From the NCBI RefSeq assembly GCF_009208735.1, contig NZ_WFLJ01000001.1, forward strand, positions 496,001-560,000: a DNA stretch of 64,000 bases. Reading direction: 5' to 3'. This DNA is from Janthinobacterium rivuli (lineage in GTDB: Bacteria; Pseudomonadota; Gammaproteobacteria; Burkholderiales; Burkholderiaceae_D). This document shows, piece by piece, positions 53,981 to 63,108 of this stretch. The translations under genes were made by a program, and so were the position numbers. The first letter of the stretch is position 1; the number at the start of each line of letters is the position of its first letter. A model generated the notes under the pieces. The model did not search any database. It was given only the letters and a program-made list of their open reading frames with translations, and was not told the DNA's origin.

Positions 53981-54955
53981 ATGGACTATCTCTATTACGT
54001 ATTCGCCATCCTCACCTTCATCGCCGTGGTGCTGCTGATCGAGGGCCTGTACCTGGCGTGGAACACCTCGCGCGGCCCGGAAGCGGAAAGGGTGGCGCGC
54101 CGCCTGCGCATCATGTCGGCCGGCGCGCATGGCGACGCGGGCAGCTCGATGATCAAGAAGCGCCTGCTCAGCGATACCCCGGCGCTGCAGCGCTTGCTGC
54201 TCAGCGTGCCCCGCGTGCATGCGCTCGACCGCCTGCTGGAACAGTCGGGCCTGAGCTGGAGCGTGGCCAGCTTCGCCGGCGTGATGCTGGCCTCGTCCGG
54301 CGCCGCGTTTTTGCTGCTCAGCTACTTCAGCGTGCCGTGGCTGCTGCGCCTGCCGCTGGTGGCCGGCGCGGCCCTGCTGCCGCTGCTGTTGGTCTTGCGC
54401 GCCAAGGCCAAGCGCCTGCAGCGCATCGAACAGCAATTGCCCGATGCGCTGGACCTGATGGCGCGCGCCCTGCGCGCCGGCCACGCCTTCCCCACCGCCC
54501 TGAAAATGGTCGGCGATGAAATGAACGCGCCGCTGGCCGTGGAATTTCGCGCCACCTTCGACGAAGTCAATTTCGGCATCGCCATGCAGGACGCCCTGAT
54601 GAACCTGGCCACGCGCGTGCCCAGCACGGACTTGCGCTATTTCGTCATCGCCGTGCTGATCCAGCGCGAAACGGGCGGCAACCTGGCCGAACTGCTCGAC
54701 AGCATCAGCCGCATCATCCGCGAGCGCATCAAGCTGCTGGGACAGGTGCGCGTGCTGTCGGCCGAAGGCAGGCTGTCGGCCTGGATCCTGTCGCTGCTGC
54801 CCTTCGGCGCGGCGGCCATGATCCACCTGACCAATCCGCAGTTCCTGGAAATGCTGTTCGTCGACCCGGGCGGACGCAAGATGCTCGTCGGCGCCCTGCT
54901 GTTGATGGTGTGCGGCGTCCTGGTCATGCGCAATATCATCCGCATCCGCGTCTGA
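53981..54955 (+). CDS. tadB: Tad inner-membrane protein TadB
   Basis: 324 residues with membrane helices at both ends and in the middle. RIEQQLPDALDLMARALRAG (the GspF/T2SSF signature, near 148-167) and IAVLIQRETGGNLAELLDSI are diagnostic. With TadC it forms the membrane platform that couples the motor to pilin. GGGGAG precedes the ATG. Confidence 0.94.
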   Translation: MDYLYYVFAILTFIAVVLLIEGLYLAWNTSRGPEAERVARRLRIMSAGAHGDAGSSMIKKRLLSDTPALQRLLLSVPRVHALDRLLEQSGLSWSVASFAGVMLASSGAAFLLLSYFSVPWLLRLPLVAGAALLPLLLVLRAKAKRLQRIEQQLPDALDLMARALRAGHAFPTALKMVGDEMNAPLAVEFRATFDEVNFGIAMQDALMNLATRVPSTDLRYFVIAVLIQRETGGNLAELLDSISRIIRERIKLLGQVRVLSAEGRLSAWILSLLPFGAAAMIHLTNPQFLEMLFVDPGGRKMLVGALLLMVCGVLVMRNIIRIRV

Positions 54956-54974
54956 GCCCGCAAGGAGAACCCTC

Positions 54975-55925
54975 ATGAATCCCGTGCATATCGCTTTTCT
55001 CGCCCTGCTCTTCATCGCCGTCTTCGGCACCGTGCTGGTGGCCATGCGCAGCTTCGCCCCCGATCCCTTGCGCCAGCGCATGGACAACGCCACCGGCAAG
55101 AGCGCGGCGGCGCCTGGCGCATCCTCCGCGCCCAGCCCCTGGCTGGCGCGCATGGTACGCCTGAGCGGCCCGCTGGCCAAACTGTCGCTGCCCGACCAGG
55201 GCTGGGAAGGCTCCGTGATGCGCCGGCGCTTCATGAATGCCGGCCTGCGCCAGGCATCTGCGCCCATCCTGTTCTTTTCCGCCAAGACCATGCTGGCCAT
55301 CGGCCTGCCCCTGCTGCTGTTCCTGGGACTGAGCGCGTCGGGCAGCCAGATGGCGGGCAAGGCATTGCTGTTCTGGCTGCTGATCGTGGCCGCCGTCGGT
55401 TACTACCTGCCCAACTTTGTCCTGCAACAAATGATCAAGCGGCGCCAGCGCGATATCTTCGAAAGCTTTCCCGATGCGCTGGACTTGATGACGGTGTGCG
55501 TGGAAGCGGGCCTGGCCATGGATGCGGCGCTGGCCCGCGTGGCGGCGGAAATCGCCCTGAAAAGCACCGTGCTGGCCGAGGAATTGCATCTGGTGATGCT
55601 GGAACTGCGCGCCGGCAATACCAAGGAGCGGGCACTGCGCAACCTGGCCCTGCGCACGGGCGTCGAGGATGTCGACGCGCTGGTGGCCATGCTGATCCAG
55701 GCCGAGCGCTTCGGCACCAGCATCGCCGCCTCGCTGCGCGTGCAGTCGGACCAGCTGCGCACCAAGCGGCGCCAGATGGCCGAGGAAGAAGCGGCGAAGA
55801 TCGCCCTCAAGCTGCTGTTCCCGCTGATCTTCTTCATCTTCCCTTCGCTGCTGGTCGTCCTGATGGGACCAGCCTTCCTGCAAATCTACCGCGTGCTTCT
55901 GCCCAGCATGGGCAGCGGCAGCTGA
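54975..55925 (+). CDS. tadC: Tad inner-membrane protein TadC
   Basis: 316 residues, four helices. FESFPDALDLMTVCVEAGLA and DVDALVAMLIQAERFGTSIA are the T2SSF-domain signatures. The partner of TadB. AAGGAG precedes the ATG; it starts 19 bases after tadB. Confidence 0.94.
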   Translation: MNPVHIAFLALLFIAVFGTVLVAMRSFAPDPLRQRMDNATGKSAAAPGASSAPSPWLARMVRLSGPLAKLSLPDQGWEGSVMRRRFMNAGLRQASAPILFFSAKTMLAIGLPLLLFLGLSASGSQMAGKALLFWLLIVAAVGYYLPNFVLQQMIKRRQRDIFESFPDALDLMTVCVEAGLAMDAALARVAAEIALKSTVLAEELHLVMLELRAGNTKERALRNLALRTGVEDVDALVAMLIQAERFGTSIAASLRVQSDQLRTKRRQMAEEEAAKIALKLLFPLIFFIFPSLLVVLMGPAFLQIYRVLLPSMGSGS

Positions 55926-55938
55926 TGGGAGAACCGCC

Positions 55939-56964
55939 ATGTCACAGCCCACCACCCTGATGCTCATGCTGGCCTGCGCCGGCCTGCTGCCCGCCTGCGG
56001 CCACTTGCCCGGCCCGGCCAGCCAGGGCAATCTTGCCGCGCCAGCCCAGGCGCGCATCGAGGACAGTCCCGCCACCCGCACGGCCGCTTTCTGCAAGCTG
56101 GGCAAGCGCCTGCAGGCGCTGGGAGACGCGCGCGCCGCGCTGGCCGCCTACCGCGAAGCCCTGCTGCTTGAGCCCGACTCGCCCGACGCGCGCAATGGCG
56201 CCGCCGTGCTGCACGCGCAGCTGGGCCAGCTGGAGACGGCGCGCAGCATGCTGCAGGCGCTGGCGCAGGAAGCGCCGACGGCCAGGACGTACAACAACCT
56301 CGGCTATGTGCTGTACCTGCAGGGAGAGTATGCCCAGGCGGCCAGCGTGCTGCGCCAGTCGCTGCAGCTCGACAACGGCCAGCAACCGGCGCGCGCCAAC
56401 CTGGAACTGGCCATCGCGGCGCTGGCGCGCAGCATCGGCACCGTCGACGTCACCGCGGATGCCATCGCGCCCGACCTGGCGCCGGCGCCAGCGCCAACGG
56501 CCCCGTCCAGCCGTTTGCAGTTGACGCGGTTGCAGCCGAATATCTTCGCGCTGAGCTGGCGCGACGCCCCCGTGGCGGTACACGCCGCCTTGCCGGTTCT
56601 GGCAAAACCGGCGGCGCCGGCGACGCCGGCGACGCCGCTGCCACGGCTGGAAGTCATCAACGGCAATGGCGCAACGGGCATGGCGGCGCGCATGCGCGGC
56701 ATGCTGGGCGGCATGGGCATCAGCGTGCTGCGGCTGGGCAACCAGCGGCCGTACGGTGTCCAGGCCAGCAGCATCATCTACCGTCCCGGCCATGCGCAGG
56801 CCGCCGCCGCCCTGGCCTTGGCCTTGGGCGGCATGCCGCAGCTGCAAGCGGCGGACGACGGCGGCATCGGCGCGGGCGCCGACCTGCGTCTATTGCTGGG
56901 CAAGGATGCGGCGGCCAGCCTGCGCGCGCCGGACGTGCGCCTGGCGTCGAACACGGCACCGTAG
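55939..56964 (+). CDS. tadD: TadD-like TPR lipoprotein with LytR_C-like C-terminal domain
   Basis: 341 residues. A lipobox LLPAC (Cys near 20) follows a hydrophobic signal. Three TPR-like repeats lie at about 45-155 (ALGDARAALAAYREALLLEP, TYNNLGYVLYLQGEYAQAAS). After a Pro/Ala-rich linker, residues about 235-305 (RLEVINGNGATGMAARMRGM, then VLRLGNQRPYGVQASSIIYR) match the LytR_C domain, found in cell-wall-linked proteins. TadD normally helps the secretin reach the outer membrane; a LytR_C domain suggests contact with peptidoglycan. It ends the tad operon, converging on a small gene. Confidence 0.87.
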   Translation: MSQPTTLMLMLACAGLLPACGHLPGPASQGNLAAPAQARIEDSPATRTAAFCKLGKRLQALGDARAALAAYREALLLEPDSPDARNGAAVLHAQLGQLETARSMLQALAQEAPTARTYNNLGYVLYLQGEYAQAASVLRQSLQLDNGQQPARANLELAIAALARSIGTVDVTADAIAPDLAPAPAPTAPSSRLQLTRLQPNIFALSWRDAPVAVHAALPVLAKPAAPATPATPLPRLEVINGNGATGMAARMRGMLGGMGISVLRLGNQRPYGVQASSIIYRPGHAQAAAALALALGGMPQLQAADDGGIGAGADLRLLLGKDAAASLRAPDVRLASNTAP

Positions 56965-56981
56965 CCGTGGCATCAGCGGCG

Positions 56982-57503
56982 TCAGCGCGGCAGCAGGCGG
57001 CGGTCGGCGGGGTCGAGCAGGAAGCCTTGCAGGATCTCCTGCAGCTGCGGCAGCTTGGCCACGTGGGCGGGAATGCCCAGCTGGCGCGCGCCGAAGTAGT
57101 GGGCGATGATGTCGCCCTGCTGCTCCATGTTGAAGTCGGACAGGACGCCGCCGGCCTGCGCATCGTAGCGGTAGGCACGCTGCCGGAGGTAGCCGCCGCG
57201 CAGCGCCAGCAGCGCGCCATGCAGCAACACGCTGTAGCCGAGCTGGTACTGCCACACGTGCACCATTTCGTGGATGAAGAACAGCTTGCCGCCGTTGCCT
57301 TCGCGGGAAAAATCGTCGCGGTACTGGGCCGGCATGAAATGCAGGCTGCCGCGCGGCGTCATCGCCGTATTCTGGTCCTGCAAGCCGAACGGGAGAAAGG
57401 AACCGCGCACGACGCGCACGCGCGCGTAGTCGATGGCGTCCTGGAAGACACTGCGGGCCATGGCGGTTTCGCCGATGGTGAGGGGGCGGCGCAAGATGCG
57501 CAT
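56982..57503 (-). CDS. small HExxH putative metalloprotease
   Basis: 173 residues from ATG 57503. FFIHEMVHVWQYQLGYSVL (about 88-106) carries HExxH followed by the WQ typical of a family sometimes called vgr-related proteins. No signal peptide or membrane segment is obvious from this start; the frame upstream contains a hydrophobic stretch (TGAAGFAFAALSSLFCM) that would give an N-terminal anchor if translation began earlier. The substrate is unknown. It converges on the end of the tad locus. Confidence 0.72.
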   Translation of the reverse strand: MRILRRPLTIGETAMARSVFQDAIDYARVRVVRGSFLPFGLQDQNTAMTPRGSLHFMPAQYRDDFSREGNGGKLFFIHEMVHVWQYQLGYSVLLHGALLALRGGYLRQRAYRYDAQAGGVLSDFNMEQQGDIIAHYFGARQLGIPAHVAKLPQLQEILQGFLLDPADRRLLPR

Positions 57504-57556
57504 ACAGAATAGGGAGGAAAGCGCGGCAAACGCAAAGCCTGCCGCGCCGGTAGCGA

Positions 57557-58186
57557 TTAGACCGAACGCAGGCCGCTGGCCGCTTTCGCGATTTCCGTGA
57601 TGCGGTCCCAGTTGCCGGCCGCGATCGCGTCTTTCGGCGTCAGCCACGAACCGCCCACGCAGGCGACGTTCTTGCAAGCCAGGAACTGCGACGCCGTCTC
57701 TTGCGAGATGCCGCCCGTCGGGCAGAAGGTGATGTCCGGCAGCGGGCCGTAGATGGCGTTGAGCATGCCGATGCCGCCCGCCGGCACGGCCGGGAACAGT
57801 TTCAGCTGCTGGAAGCCGTTTTCACGCGCCGCCATCACTTCGCCCGGCGTCATCACGCCCGGCAGCAGGGGCAGGCCGCTGCTTTTCGCCGCCGCCACCA
57901 GGGCCGACGTCAGGCCTGGCGAGACGCCGAAGACGGCGCCCGCGTCGCGCGCCTGCGCGAATTCCTCGGGACGGGTGAGCGTACCGACGCCGACGATGGC
58001 GCCCGGCACGGCCGACATGGCGCGGATCGCGTCCAGGCCGTGCTTGGTGCGCAGGGTCACTTCCAGCACGCGGATGCCGCCCGCCACCAGCGCGCGCGCC
58101 AGCGGTACGGCGTGTTCAGGATCGTCGATCGCAATCACGGGGATCACGCTCGAGGTGCGCATAATTTCCAGTAGTGTCATGGTCAT
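57557..58186 (-). CDS. eda: KDPG/KHG aldolase
   Basis: 209 residues, family length, starting MTMTLLEIMRTSSVIPVIAI. EVTLRT carries the catalytic Glu and Arg; QLKLFPAVPAGG carries the Schiff-base Lys. It splits 2-keto-3-deoxy-6-phosphogluconate into pyruvate and glyceraldehyde-3-phosphate, the last step of the Entner-Doudoroff pathway. It starts 3 bases after edd, so the two are cotranscribed and likely coupled. Confidence 0.95.
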   Translation of the reverse strand: MTMTLLEIMRTSSVIPVIAIDDPEHAVPLARALVAGGIRVLEVTLRTKHGLDAIRAMSAVPGAIVGVGTLTRPEEFAQARDAGAVFGVSPGLTSALVAAAKSSGLPLLPGVMTPGEVMAARENGFQQLKLFPAVPAGGIGMLNAIYGPLPDITFCPTGGISQETASQFLACKNVACVGGSWLTPKDAIAAGNWDRITEIAKAASGLRSV

Positions 58187-58189
58187 CTC

Positions 58190-60103
58190 TTATTTCCTAG
58201 CCAAAAAGTCTTCATCGGAACCCGGTACGGTATCACCGACATTGTCGGCGTCGTGCAAGGCGACGGTGGTGGGAATCGGCGACGGCAGGCCGAAGGTGGT
58301 GGCACCCTCTTCCGCCGCGCTGACGGTGGAACGGAACATGGAAAACAGCTCGCGGCCCATGCCGACGTGGTTCGGCGACAAATCGGTCGTGACCAGCGAA
58401 CGGGCGTGCCAGACGTCGGCCGGCACCAGCGCCTCGAGCACGCCGGTGAAAGCGTCGAGACGGATGATGTCGCCGTCGCGCACCAGGCCCAGCGGGCCGC
58501 CGGCGAGGATTTCAGGCGAGACGTGGATGGCGGCCGGCACCTTGCCCGACGCGCCCGACATGCGGCCATCGGTGACCAGCGCCACGTGGCGGCCCGCATC
58601 CTGCAGGTTGGCCAGCGCGGGGGTCAGCGCATGCAGTTCCGGCATGCCGTTGGCGCGCGGGCCCTGGAAGCGCAGCACGGCGACGAAGTCGCGGTCCAGG
58701 GAACCCGCCTTGTAGGCGGCCATGAAATCTTCCTGCGAATTGAACACGAGGGCCGGCGCTTCCACCGTGCGGTGCTGCGGCTTGACGGCCGAGACCTTCA
58801 TCACGGCGCGGCCCAGGTTGCCCGCGACGAGGACCATGCCGCCGTCCGGCGCGAAGGGGTTCGAAGCGGGGCGCAGCACGTTCTCGTCGGCGCTGGCGGC
58901 CGGCGCGTCTTTCCAGAAGACCTTGCCGTCTTCGCCGAGGAACGGTTCCATGCAGTGCGCGCGCAAGCCGTGGCCGAGGATGGTGTTGACGTCGTCGTGC
59001 AGCAAGCCCGCGTCCAGCAATTCGCGGATCAGGTAACCGGTGCCGCCGGCCGCGTGGAAATGGTTCACGTCGGCGTCGCCGTTCGGGTAGATGCGCGTGA
59101 GCATCGGCACGATGGCCGACAGTTCATTGAAGTCGTTCCAGTCGATGACGATGCCGGCCGCCTTGGCGATCGCCACCAGATGCAGGGTGTGGTTGGTCGA
59201 GCCGCCCGTGGCCAGCAAGCCCACGACGGCGTTGACGATACATTTCTCGTCGACGATATGGCCGACTGGCAGGTAGCTGCCGCTTTGCGCCGTGATGACG
59301 GCGGCGCGCTGGGCGGCCGCCTTGGTCAGCGCATCGCGCAGCGGGGTGTTCGGCGTGATGAAGGCGGCGCCCGGCAAGTGCAGGCCCATCACTTCCATCA
59401 GCATCTGGTTGCTGTTCGCGGTACCGTAGAAGGTACAGGTGCCGGCGCCGTGGTAGGCTTTCGATTCGCCTTCGAGCAAGTCTTCGCGCGTCGCCTTGCC
59501 TTGCGCGTACAGCTGGCGCACCTTGGCTTTTTCCTGGTTCGACAAACCGGAGGTCATCGGACCGGCCGGCACGAAGACGGCCGGCAAGTGGCCGAAGTGC
59601 AGCGCGCCGATCAGCAGGCCCGGCACGATCTTGTCGCACACGCCCAGGTACAGGGCCGCATCGAACATATTGTGCGACAGCGCCACGGCCGTCGACATGG
59701 CGATGGTGTCGCGCGAGAACAGCGACAGTTCCATGCCGGGTTGGCCTTGCGTCACGCCATCGCACATGGCGGGCACGCCGCCGGCGAACTGGGCGACGGC
59801 GCCCACTTCGCGCACGGCTTGCTTGATGAGCTGCGGGAAGCCTTCGAACGGCTGGTGCGCCGACAGCATGTCGTTGTACGAGGACACGATGGCCACGGAC
59901 GGCTTCTTGTATTCCTTCAGCGACAGTTTGTCGTTGGCGGGAAAGGCGGCAAAGCCGTGCGCCAGGTTGGTGCACGACAGGGCGCCGCGCTGCACGCCCT
60001 GGATGCGGGCCGCATCCAGATGCGCCAGATAGGCGCCGCGCGATGGCCGGCTGCGCGCGATGATGCGCGCTGTTACGGATTCGACTACTGGATGCAGCGC
60101 CAT
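58190..60103 (-). CDS. edd: phosphogluconate dehydratase
   Basis: 637 residues from ATG 60103, which follows AAGGAAATC; the frame is open upstream to 60187 without a ribosome-binding site. IlvD/Edd-family landmarks: [59 protein letters not shown] and [20 protein letters not shown]; conserved Cys residues bind the 4Fe-4S cluster. It dehydrates 6-phosphogluconate to KDPG. Forms an operon with eda. A HexR-like operator lies 29 bases upstream of the ATG. Confidence 0.96.
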   Translation of the reverse strand: MALHPVVESVTARIIARSRPSRGAYLAHLDAARIQGVQRGALSCTNLAHGFAAFPANDKLSLKEYKKPSVAIVSSYNDMLSAHQPFEGFPQLIKQAVREVGAVAQFAGGVPAMCDGVTQGQPGMELSLFSRDTIAMSTAVALSHNMFDAALYLGVCDKIVPGLLIGALHFGHLPAVFVPAGPMTSGLSNQEKAKVRQLYAQGKATREDLLEGESKAYHGAGTCTFYGTANSNQMLMEVMGLHLPGAAFITPNTPLRDALTKAAAQRAAVITAQSGSYLPVGHIVDEKCIVNAVVGLLATGGSTNHTLHLVAIAKAAGIVIDWNDFNELSAIVPMLTRIYPNGDADVNHFHAAGGTGYLIRELLDAGLLHDDVNTILGHGLRAHCMEPFLGEDGKVFWKDAPAASADENVLRPASNPFAPDGGMVLVAGNLGRAVMKVSAVKPQHRTVEAPALVFNSQEDFMAAYKAGSLDRDFVAVLRFQGPRANGMPELHALTPALANLQDAGRHVALVTDGRMSGASGKVPAAIHVSPEILAGGPLGLVRDGDIIRLDAFTGVLEALVPADVWHARSLVTTDLSPNHVGMGRELFSMFRSTVSAAEEGATTFGLPSPIPTTVALHDADNVGDTVPGSDEDFLARK

Positions 60104-60131
60104 ATGGATTTCCTTAAAAATGAGTATTTCG

Positions 60132-60146
60132 TGAAATTTTACTACA
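60132..60146. promoter_or_regulatory. HexR-like operator of edd
   Basis: The reverse strand reads TGTAGTAAAATTTCA, 14 of 15 matches to the HexR consensus TGTARTWWWAYTACA. HexR (RpiR family) binds such palindromes and releases them when it binds KDPG, the edd product. It lies 29 bases upstream of the edd ATG. Confidence 0.65.
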
Positions 60147-60322
60147 AAATGGTGGAGAGGAAGCACTCTTGCATGGGCCGACAACACAAATAAGCCACGG
60201 ATTGCGGCTGATCAAAGCAAACCCGGGCAATATCGCGTATCAACACCCGCCAAGCCATCTCTTATATACCAGTGGCGCAATCGCTAAAAAAAGCACAACA
60301 AAATCAGCTCCGCGTCACAAAC

Positions 60323-60337
60323 TGTAGTGAAATTACG
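60323..60337. promoter_or_regulatory. HexR-like operator of pgi
   Basis: TGTAGTGAAATTACG matches 13 of 15 positions of the same consensus and lies 101 bases before the pgi ATG. The pair of sites in one divergent region supports common control of edd-eda and pgi. Confidence 0.6.
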
Positions 60338-60438
60338 TTTTTCTGATGTATTATTCTCGTATCAACGCCGGCACCCCGTTCGCCACGACGAACGCGCCGC
60401 GCCCCTTTCAACCGAGACAAGCACCCAAGCCGACCGCC

Positions 60439-62103
60439 ATGCGCCAGCCAGTACCTACTCCCGCCATCACCGCCACCGCCAGTTTCCTGTCCCTGCAAGC
60501 GCATAGTGCCAGCCTGCGCGAAGTCCACCTGCGCCAGCTGTTCGCAGCCGACCCGGCGCGCTTTGCCGGCATGACGGTCGATGCGGCCGGCTTGCTGCTC
60601 GATTACTCGAAGAACCGGGTCGACGCCACCGCCATGCGCCTGCTGATGGACCTGGCCCGCGAACGCGGCGTGGAAGCGCAGCGCGAAGCCATGTTTACCG
60701 GCGAGAAAATCAATCTTACCGAACATCGGGCCGTTCTGCATACCGCCTTGCGCGCGCCACGCGGCACCAAGCTGGTGGTCGATGGCCAGGATATCGATGC
60801 AGACGTGCAAGATGTGCTGCAACGCGTGAAGGCGTTTACGGACAAGGTGCGCAATGGCAGCTGGCTCGGCTACACGGGCAAGCCCATCTGCGACATCGTC
60901 AACATCGGCATCGGCGGCTCGGACCTGGGCCCGAAAATGGCGTGCCTGGCCCTGCGCTCCTACGCCAACCCGGGCCTGGAAATGCACTTTGTGTCCAACG
61001 TCGACGGCCACGACATGGAAGCGACTTTATCGAAAGTCGATCCGGAAACCACGCTGTTCATCGTCGCATCGAAAACTTTTGTGACCGCTGAAACCATGCT
61101 CAACGCCAACACGGCGCGCGCCTGGTTCCTGCTCGAAGGCGAAGAAACCGACTTGGCCAAGCATTTTGTGGCCGTCTCGACCAACACGCAAGCCATCGTC
61201 GACTTCGGCATTTCGCCGGACAATATGTTCCCGTTCTGGGACTGGGTCGGCGGCCGCTATTCCGTCTGGTCCTCGATCGGCTTGGCCGTGGCGCTGTCCG
61301 TCGGCTTTGAATACTTCAGCGATTTCCTCGCCGGCGCGCATGCGATGGACCAGCACTTCCGCCAGGCGCCATTGGAACAGAACATGCCCGTGGTGCTGGC
61401 GATGGTGGGTTTTTGGAACCGCCAGTTCCTCGATTGCGGTTCCGTTTCCATCGCGCCGTATCACCAGGACTTGAGCCGCTTCGCCGCCTATCTGCAACAG
61501 CTGGACATGGAAAGCAATGGCAAACGCGTCACCAAGGATGGCGTGCCCGTCGACGTGCCGACCGGTCCCGTCATCTGGGGCGATTGCGGCACGAATGCGC
61601 AGCACGCGTATTTCCAGCTGCTGCACCAGGGAACCGATATTACCCCCATCGATTTCATCGCCGCCCTGCGCGCCACGCACGATTTGCCGGGCCACCACGA
61701 TGCCCTGCTGGCGAACTGCTTCGCCCAGTCGGAAGCCTTCATGACGGGCAAGACGGGCGAGGAAGTGCGGCTAGACTTGCAGGCGCAGGGCTTGCCGGAC
61801 AGCGAGATCGCAGCGCTGGTGCCGCACAAGACTTTCCCCGGCAACCGCCCCAGCAACACCATTTTGATGGACCAGCTGACCCCGACCACCCTGGGCGCCC
61901 TGATCGCGCTGTACGAACACAAGACCTTCGTGCAGGGCGTCTTGTGGAACGTCAACAGTTTTGATCAGTGGGGCGTGGAACTGGGCAAGGTGCTGGCGAA
62001 GAAAATCCAGGCCGAACTGACGGGCGAAGCCCGTCCTGACCACCACGACAGCTCGACCAATGGCTTGATTGCCTTGGCGAAAGCCGCCAAGGCGGCGTAT
62101 TAA
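60439..62103 (+). CDS. pgi: glucose-6-phosphate isomerase
   Basis: 554 residues from ATG 60439; the frame is open back to 60346 but that part covers the leader. PGI motifs: VNIGIGGSDLGPKMACLALR, FVASK-type region IVASKTFVTAETMLN, FPFWDWVGGRYSVWSSIGLA, and the C-terminal FDQWGVELGKVLAKKI. It interconverts glucose-6-phosphate and fructose-6-phosphate. It is followed 14 bases later by an SMP-30-type gene, making a likely sugar-acid operon. Confidence 0.96.
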   Translation: MRQPVPTPAITATASFLSLQAHSASLREVHLRQLFAADPARFAGMTVDAAGLLLDYSKNRVDATAMRLLMDLARERGVEAQREAMFTGEKINLTEHRAVLHTALRAPRGTKLVVDGQDIDADVQDVLQRVKAFTDKVRNGSWLGYTGKPICDIVNIGIGGSDLGPKMACLALRSYANPGLEMHFVSNVDGHDMEATLSKVDPETTLFIVASKTFVTAETMLNANTARAWFLLEGEETDLAKHFVAVSTNTQAIVDFGISPDNMFPFWDWVGGRYSVWSSIGLAVALSVGFEYFSDFLAGAHAMDQHFRQAPLEQNMPVVLAMVGFWNRQFLDCGSVSIAPYHQDLSRFAAYLQQLDMESNGKRVTKDGVPVDVPTGPVIWGDCGTNAQHAYFQLLHQGTDITPIDFIAALRATHDLPGHHDALLANCFAQSEAFMTGKTGEEVRLDLQAQGLPDSEIAALVPHKTFPGNRPSNTILMDQLTPTTLGALIALYEHKTFVQGVLWNVNSFDQWGVELGKVLAKKIQAELTGEARPDHHDSSTNGLIALAKAAKAAY

Positions 62104-62117
62104 CTTAATTGAGGTTT

Positions 62118-63014
62118 ATGAATATTTACGAAATCAAAGTAGTCAGCGACAAAGCCATGCAAGTGGGCGAATGCCCGCTATGGCATGGCAAGGAAGCGGC
62201 CCTGTACTGGGTCGACATCGATGGCCGCGCCGTGCACCGGCTGCACCCGGCCAGCGGCAAGCATGAGCAGTGGAGCATGCCGACGGAACCGTCGGCGCTG
62301 GCCATCAATGCGGGCGGCGGCCTGATCGTGGCCTTGCGCAGCGGCTTCGCCCACCTCGACACGAAGACGGGCAGCCTGACGGAAATCGCCCCGGCGCCGT
62401 TCGACATGGCCACCACGCGCTTCAACGATGGCAAGGTCGACCCGGCAGGCCGCTTCTGGGTCGGCACGATCTTCGAGCCGCGCAGCGCCGATGCGGCGGA
62501 AATGTTCGTGCTGGAAAAAGGCAATGTACGCAAGGTCTGGTCGGGCGGCATGACCGTGTCGAACGGCCTGGGCTTTTCCCCGGACAAGCGCACCATGTAC
62601 CACGCGGATACCACCACGCACCGCATCGACCGCTTCGATTTCGACGCGGCGACGGGCGCCATTTCCGCGCCGCAGCCGTTCCAGCGTTTTTCCACGGACA
62701 AGAAAGCGGTTGATTACGGCGGGCGCCCCGATGGCGCGGCCGTCGACAGCGAAGGCAATTACTGGTCGGCCATGTTTGAAGGCGGCAAGATCTTGCGCTT
62801 CGCCCCCGATGGGCACCTGCTGGGCGAAATTACCGTGCCCGTGCGCTGCCCCACCATGGTGACGTTCGGCGGCCCGGACCTGCGCACCCTGTACATCACC
62901 AGCGCCAGCCATAACCGCTCGGCCGAGGAAATTGCCAACCACCCGTTGACTGGCCACGTGCTGTCCGTGCGCGTGGACGTGGCGGGCCAGCCGGAAACGG
63001 CTTACCAAGCGTAA
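62118..63014 (+). CDS. SMP-30/gluconolactonase-family lactonase
   Basis: 298 residues from ATG 62118 after GAGG. The six-bladed propeller signatures are VGECPLWHGKEAALYWVDID (Glu metal ligand near 17), TTRFNDGKVDPAGRFWVGTI (Asn and Asp ligands), and RPDGAAVDSEGNYWSAMFEG. It probably opens a sugar lactone such as gluconolactone, feeding the Entner-Doudoroff genes next door. It is in the same operon as pgi. Confidence 0.9.
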   Translation: MNIYEIKVVSDKAMQVGECPLWHGKEAALYWVDIDGRAVHRLHPASGKHEQWSMPTEPSALAINAGGGLIVALRSGFAHLDTKTGSLTEIAPAPFDMATTRFNDGKVDPAGRFWVGTIFEPRSADAAEMFVLEKGNVRKVWSGGMTVSNGLGFSPDKRTMYHADTTTHRIDRFDFDAATGAISAPQPFQRFSTDKKAVDYGGRPDGAAVDSEGNYWSAMFEGGKILRFAPDGHLLGEITVPVRCPTMVTFGGPDLRTLYITSASHNRSAEEIANHPLTGHVLSVRVDVAGQPETAYQA

Positions 63015-63021
63015 TAGTTCC

Positions 63022-63085
63022 GGGGTCAGACCCTCAATGCCGCTAACTCAGGGGCTTGTGCTGTCTCCCCCGGGGGTCTGACCCC
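63022..63085. repeat. REP-like inverted repeat pair
   Basis: GGGGTCAGACCC (63022-63033) and GGGTCTGACCCC (63074-63085) are inverted copies separated by 40 bases. The core GGGGTC...GACCCC is shared with 28328-28360. It lies between converging genes. Confidence 0.65.
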
Positions 63086-63108
63086 AGCTTTTCGACCTTG
63101 GGTTGAAA

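Larger units (their letters stand above)
60104..60438. other. 335-bp divergent promoter region edd/pgi
   Basis: No gene is seen. The region holds two HexR-like operators, one by each gene (60132-60146 and 60323-60337), AT-rich promoter-like stretches near 60255-60270, and the pgi leader. Confidence 0.7.
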
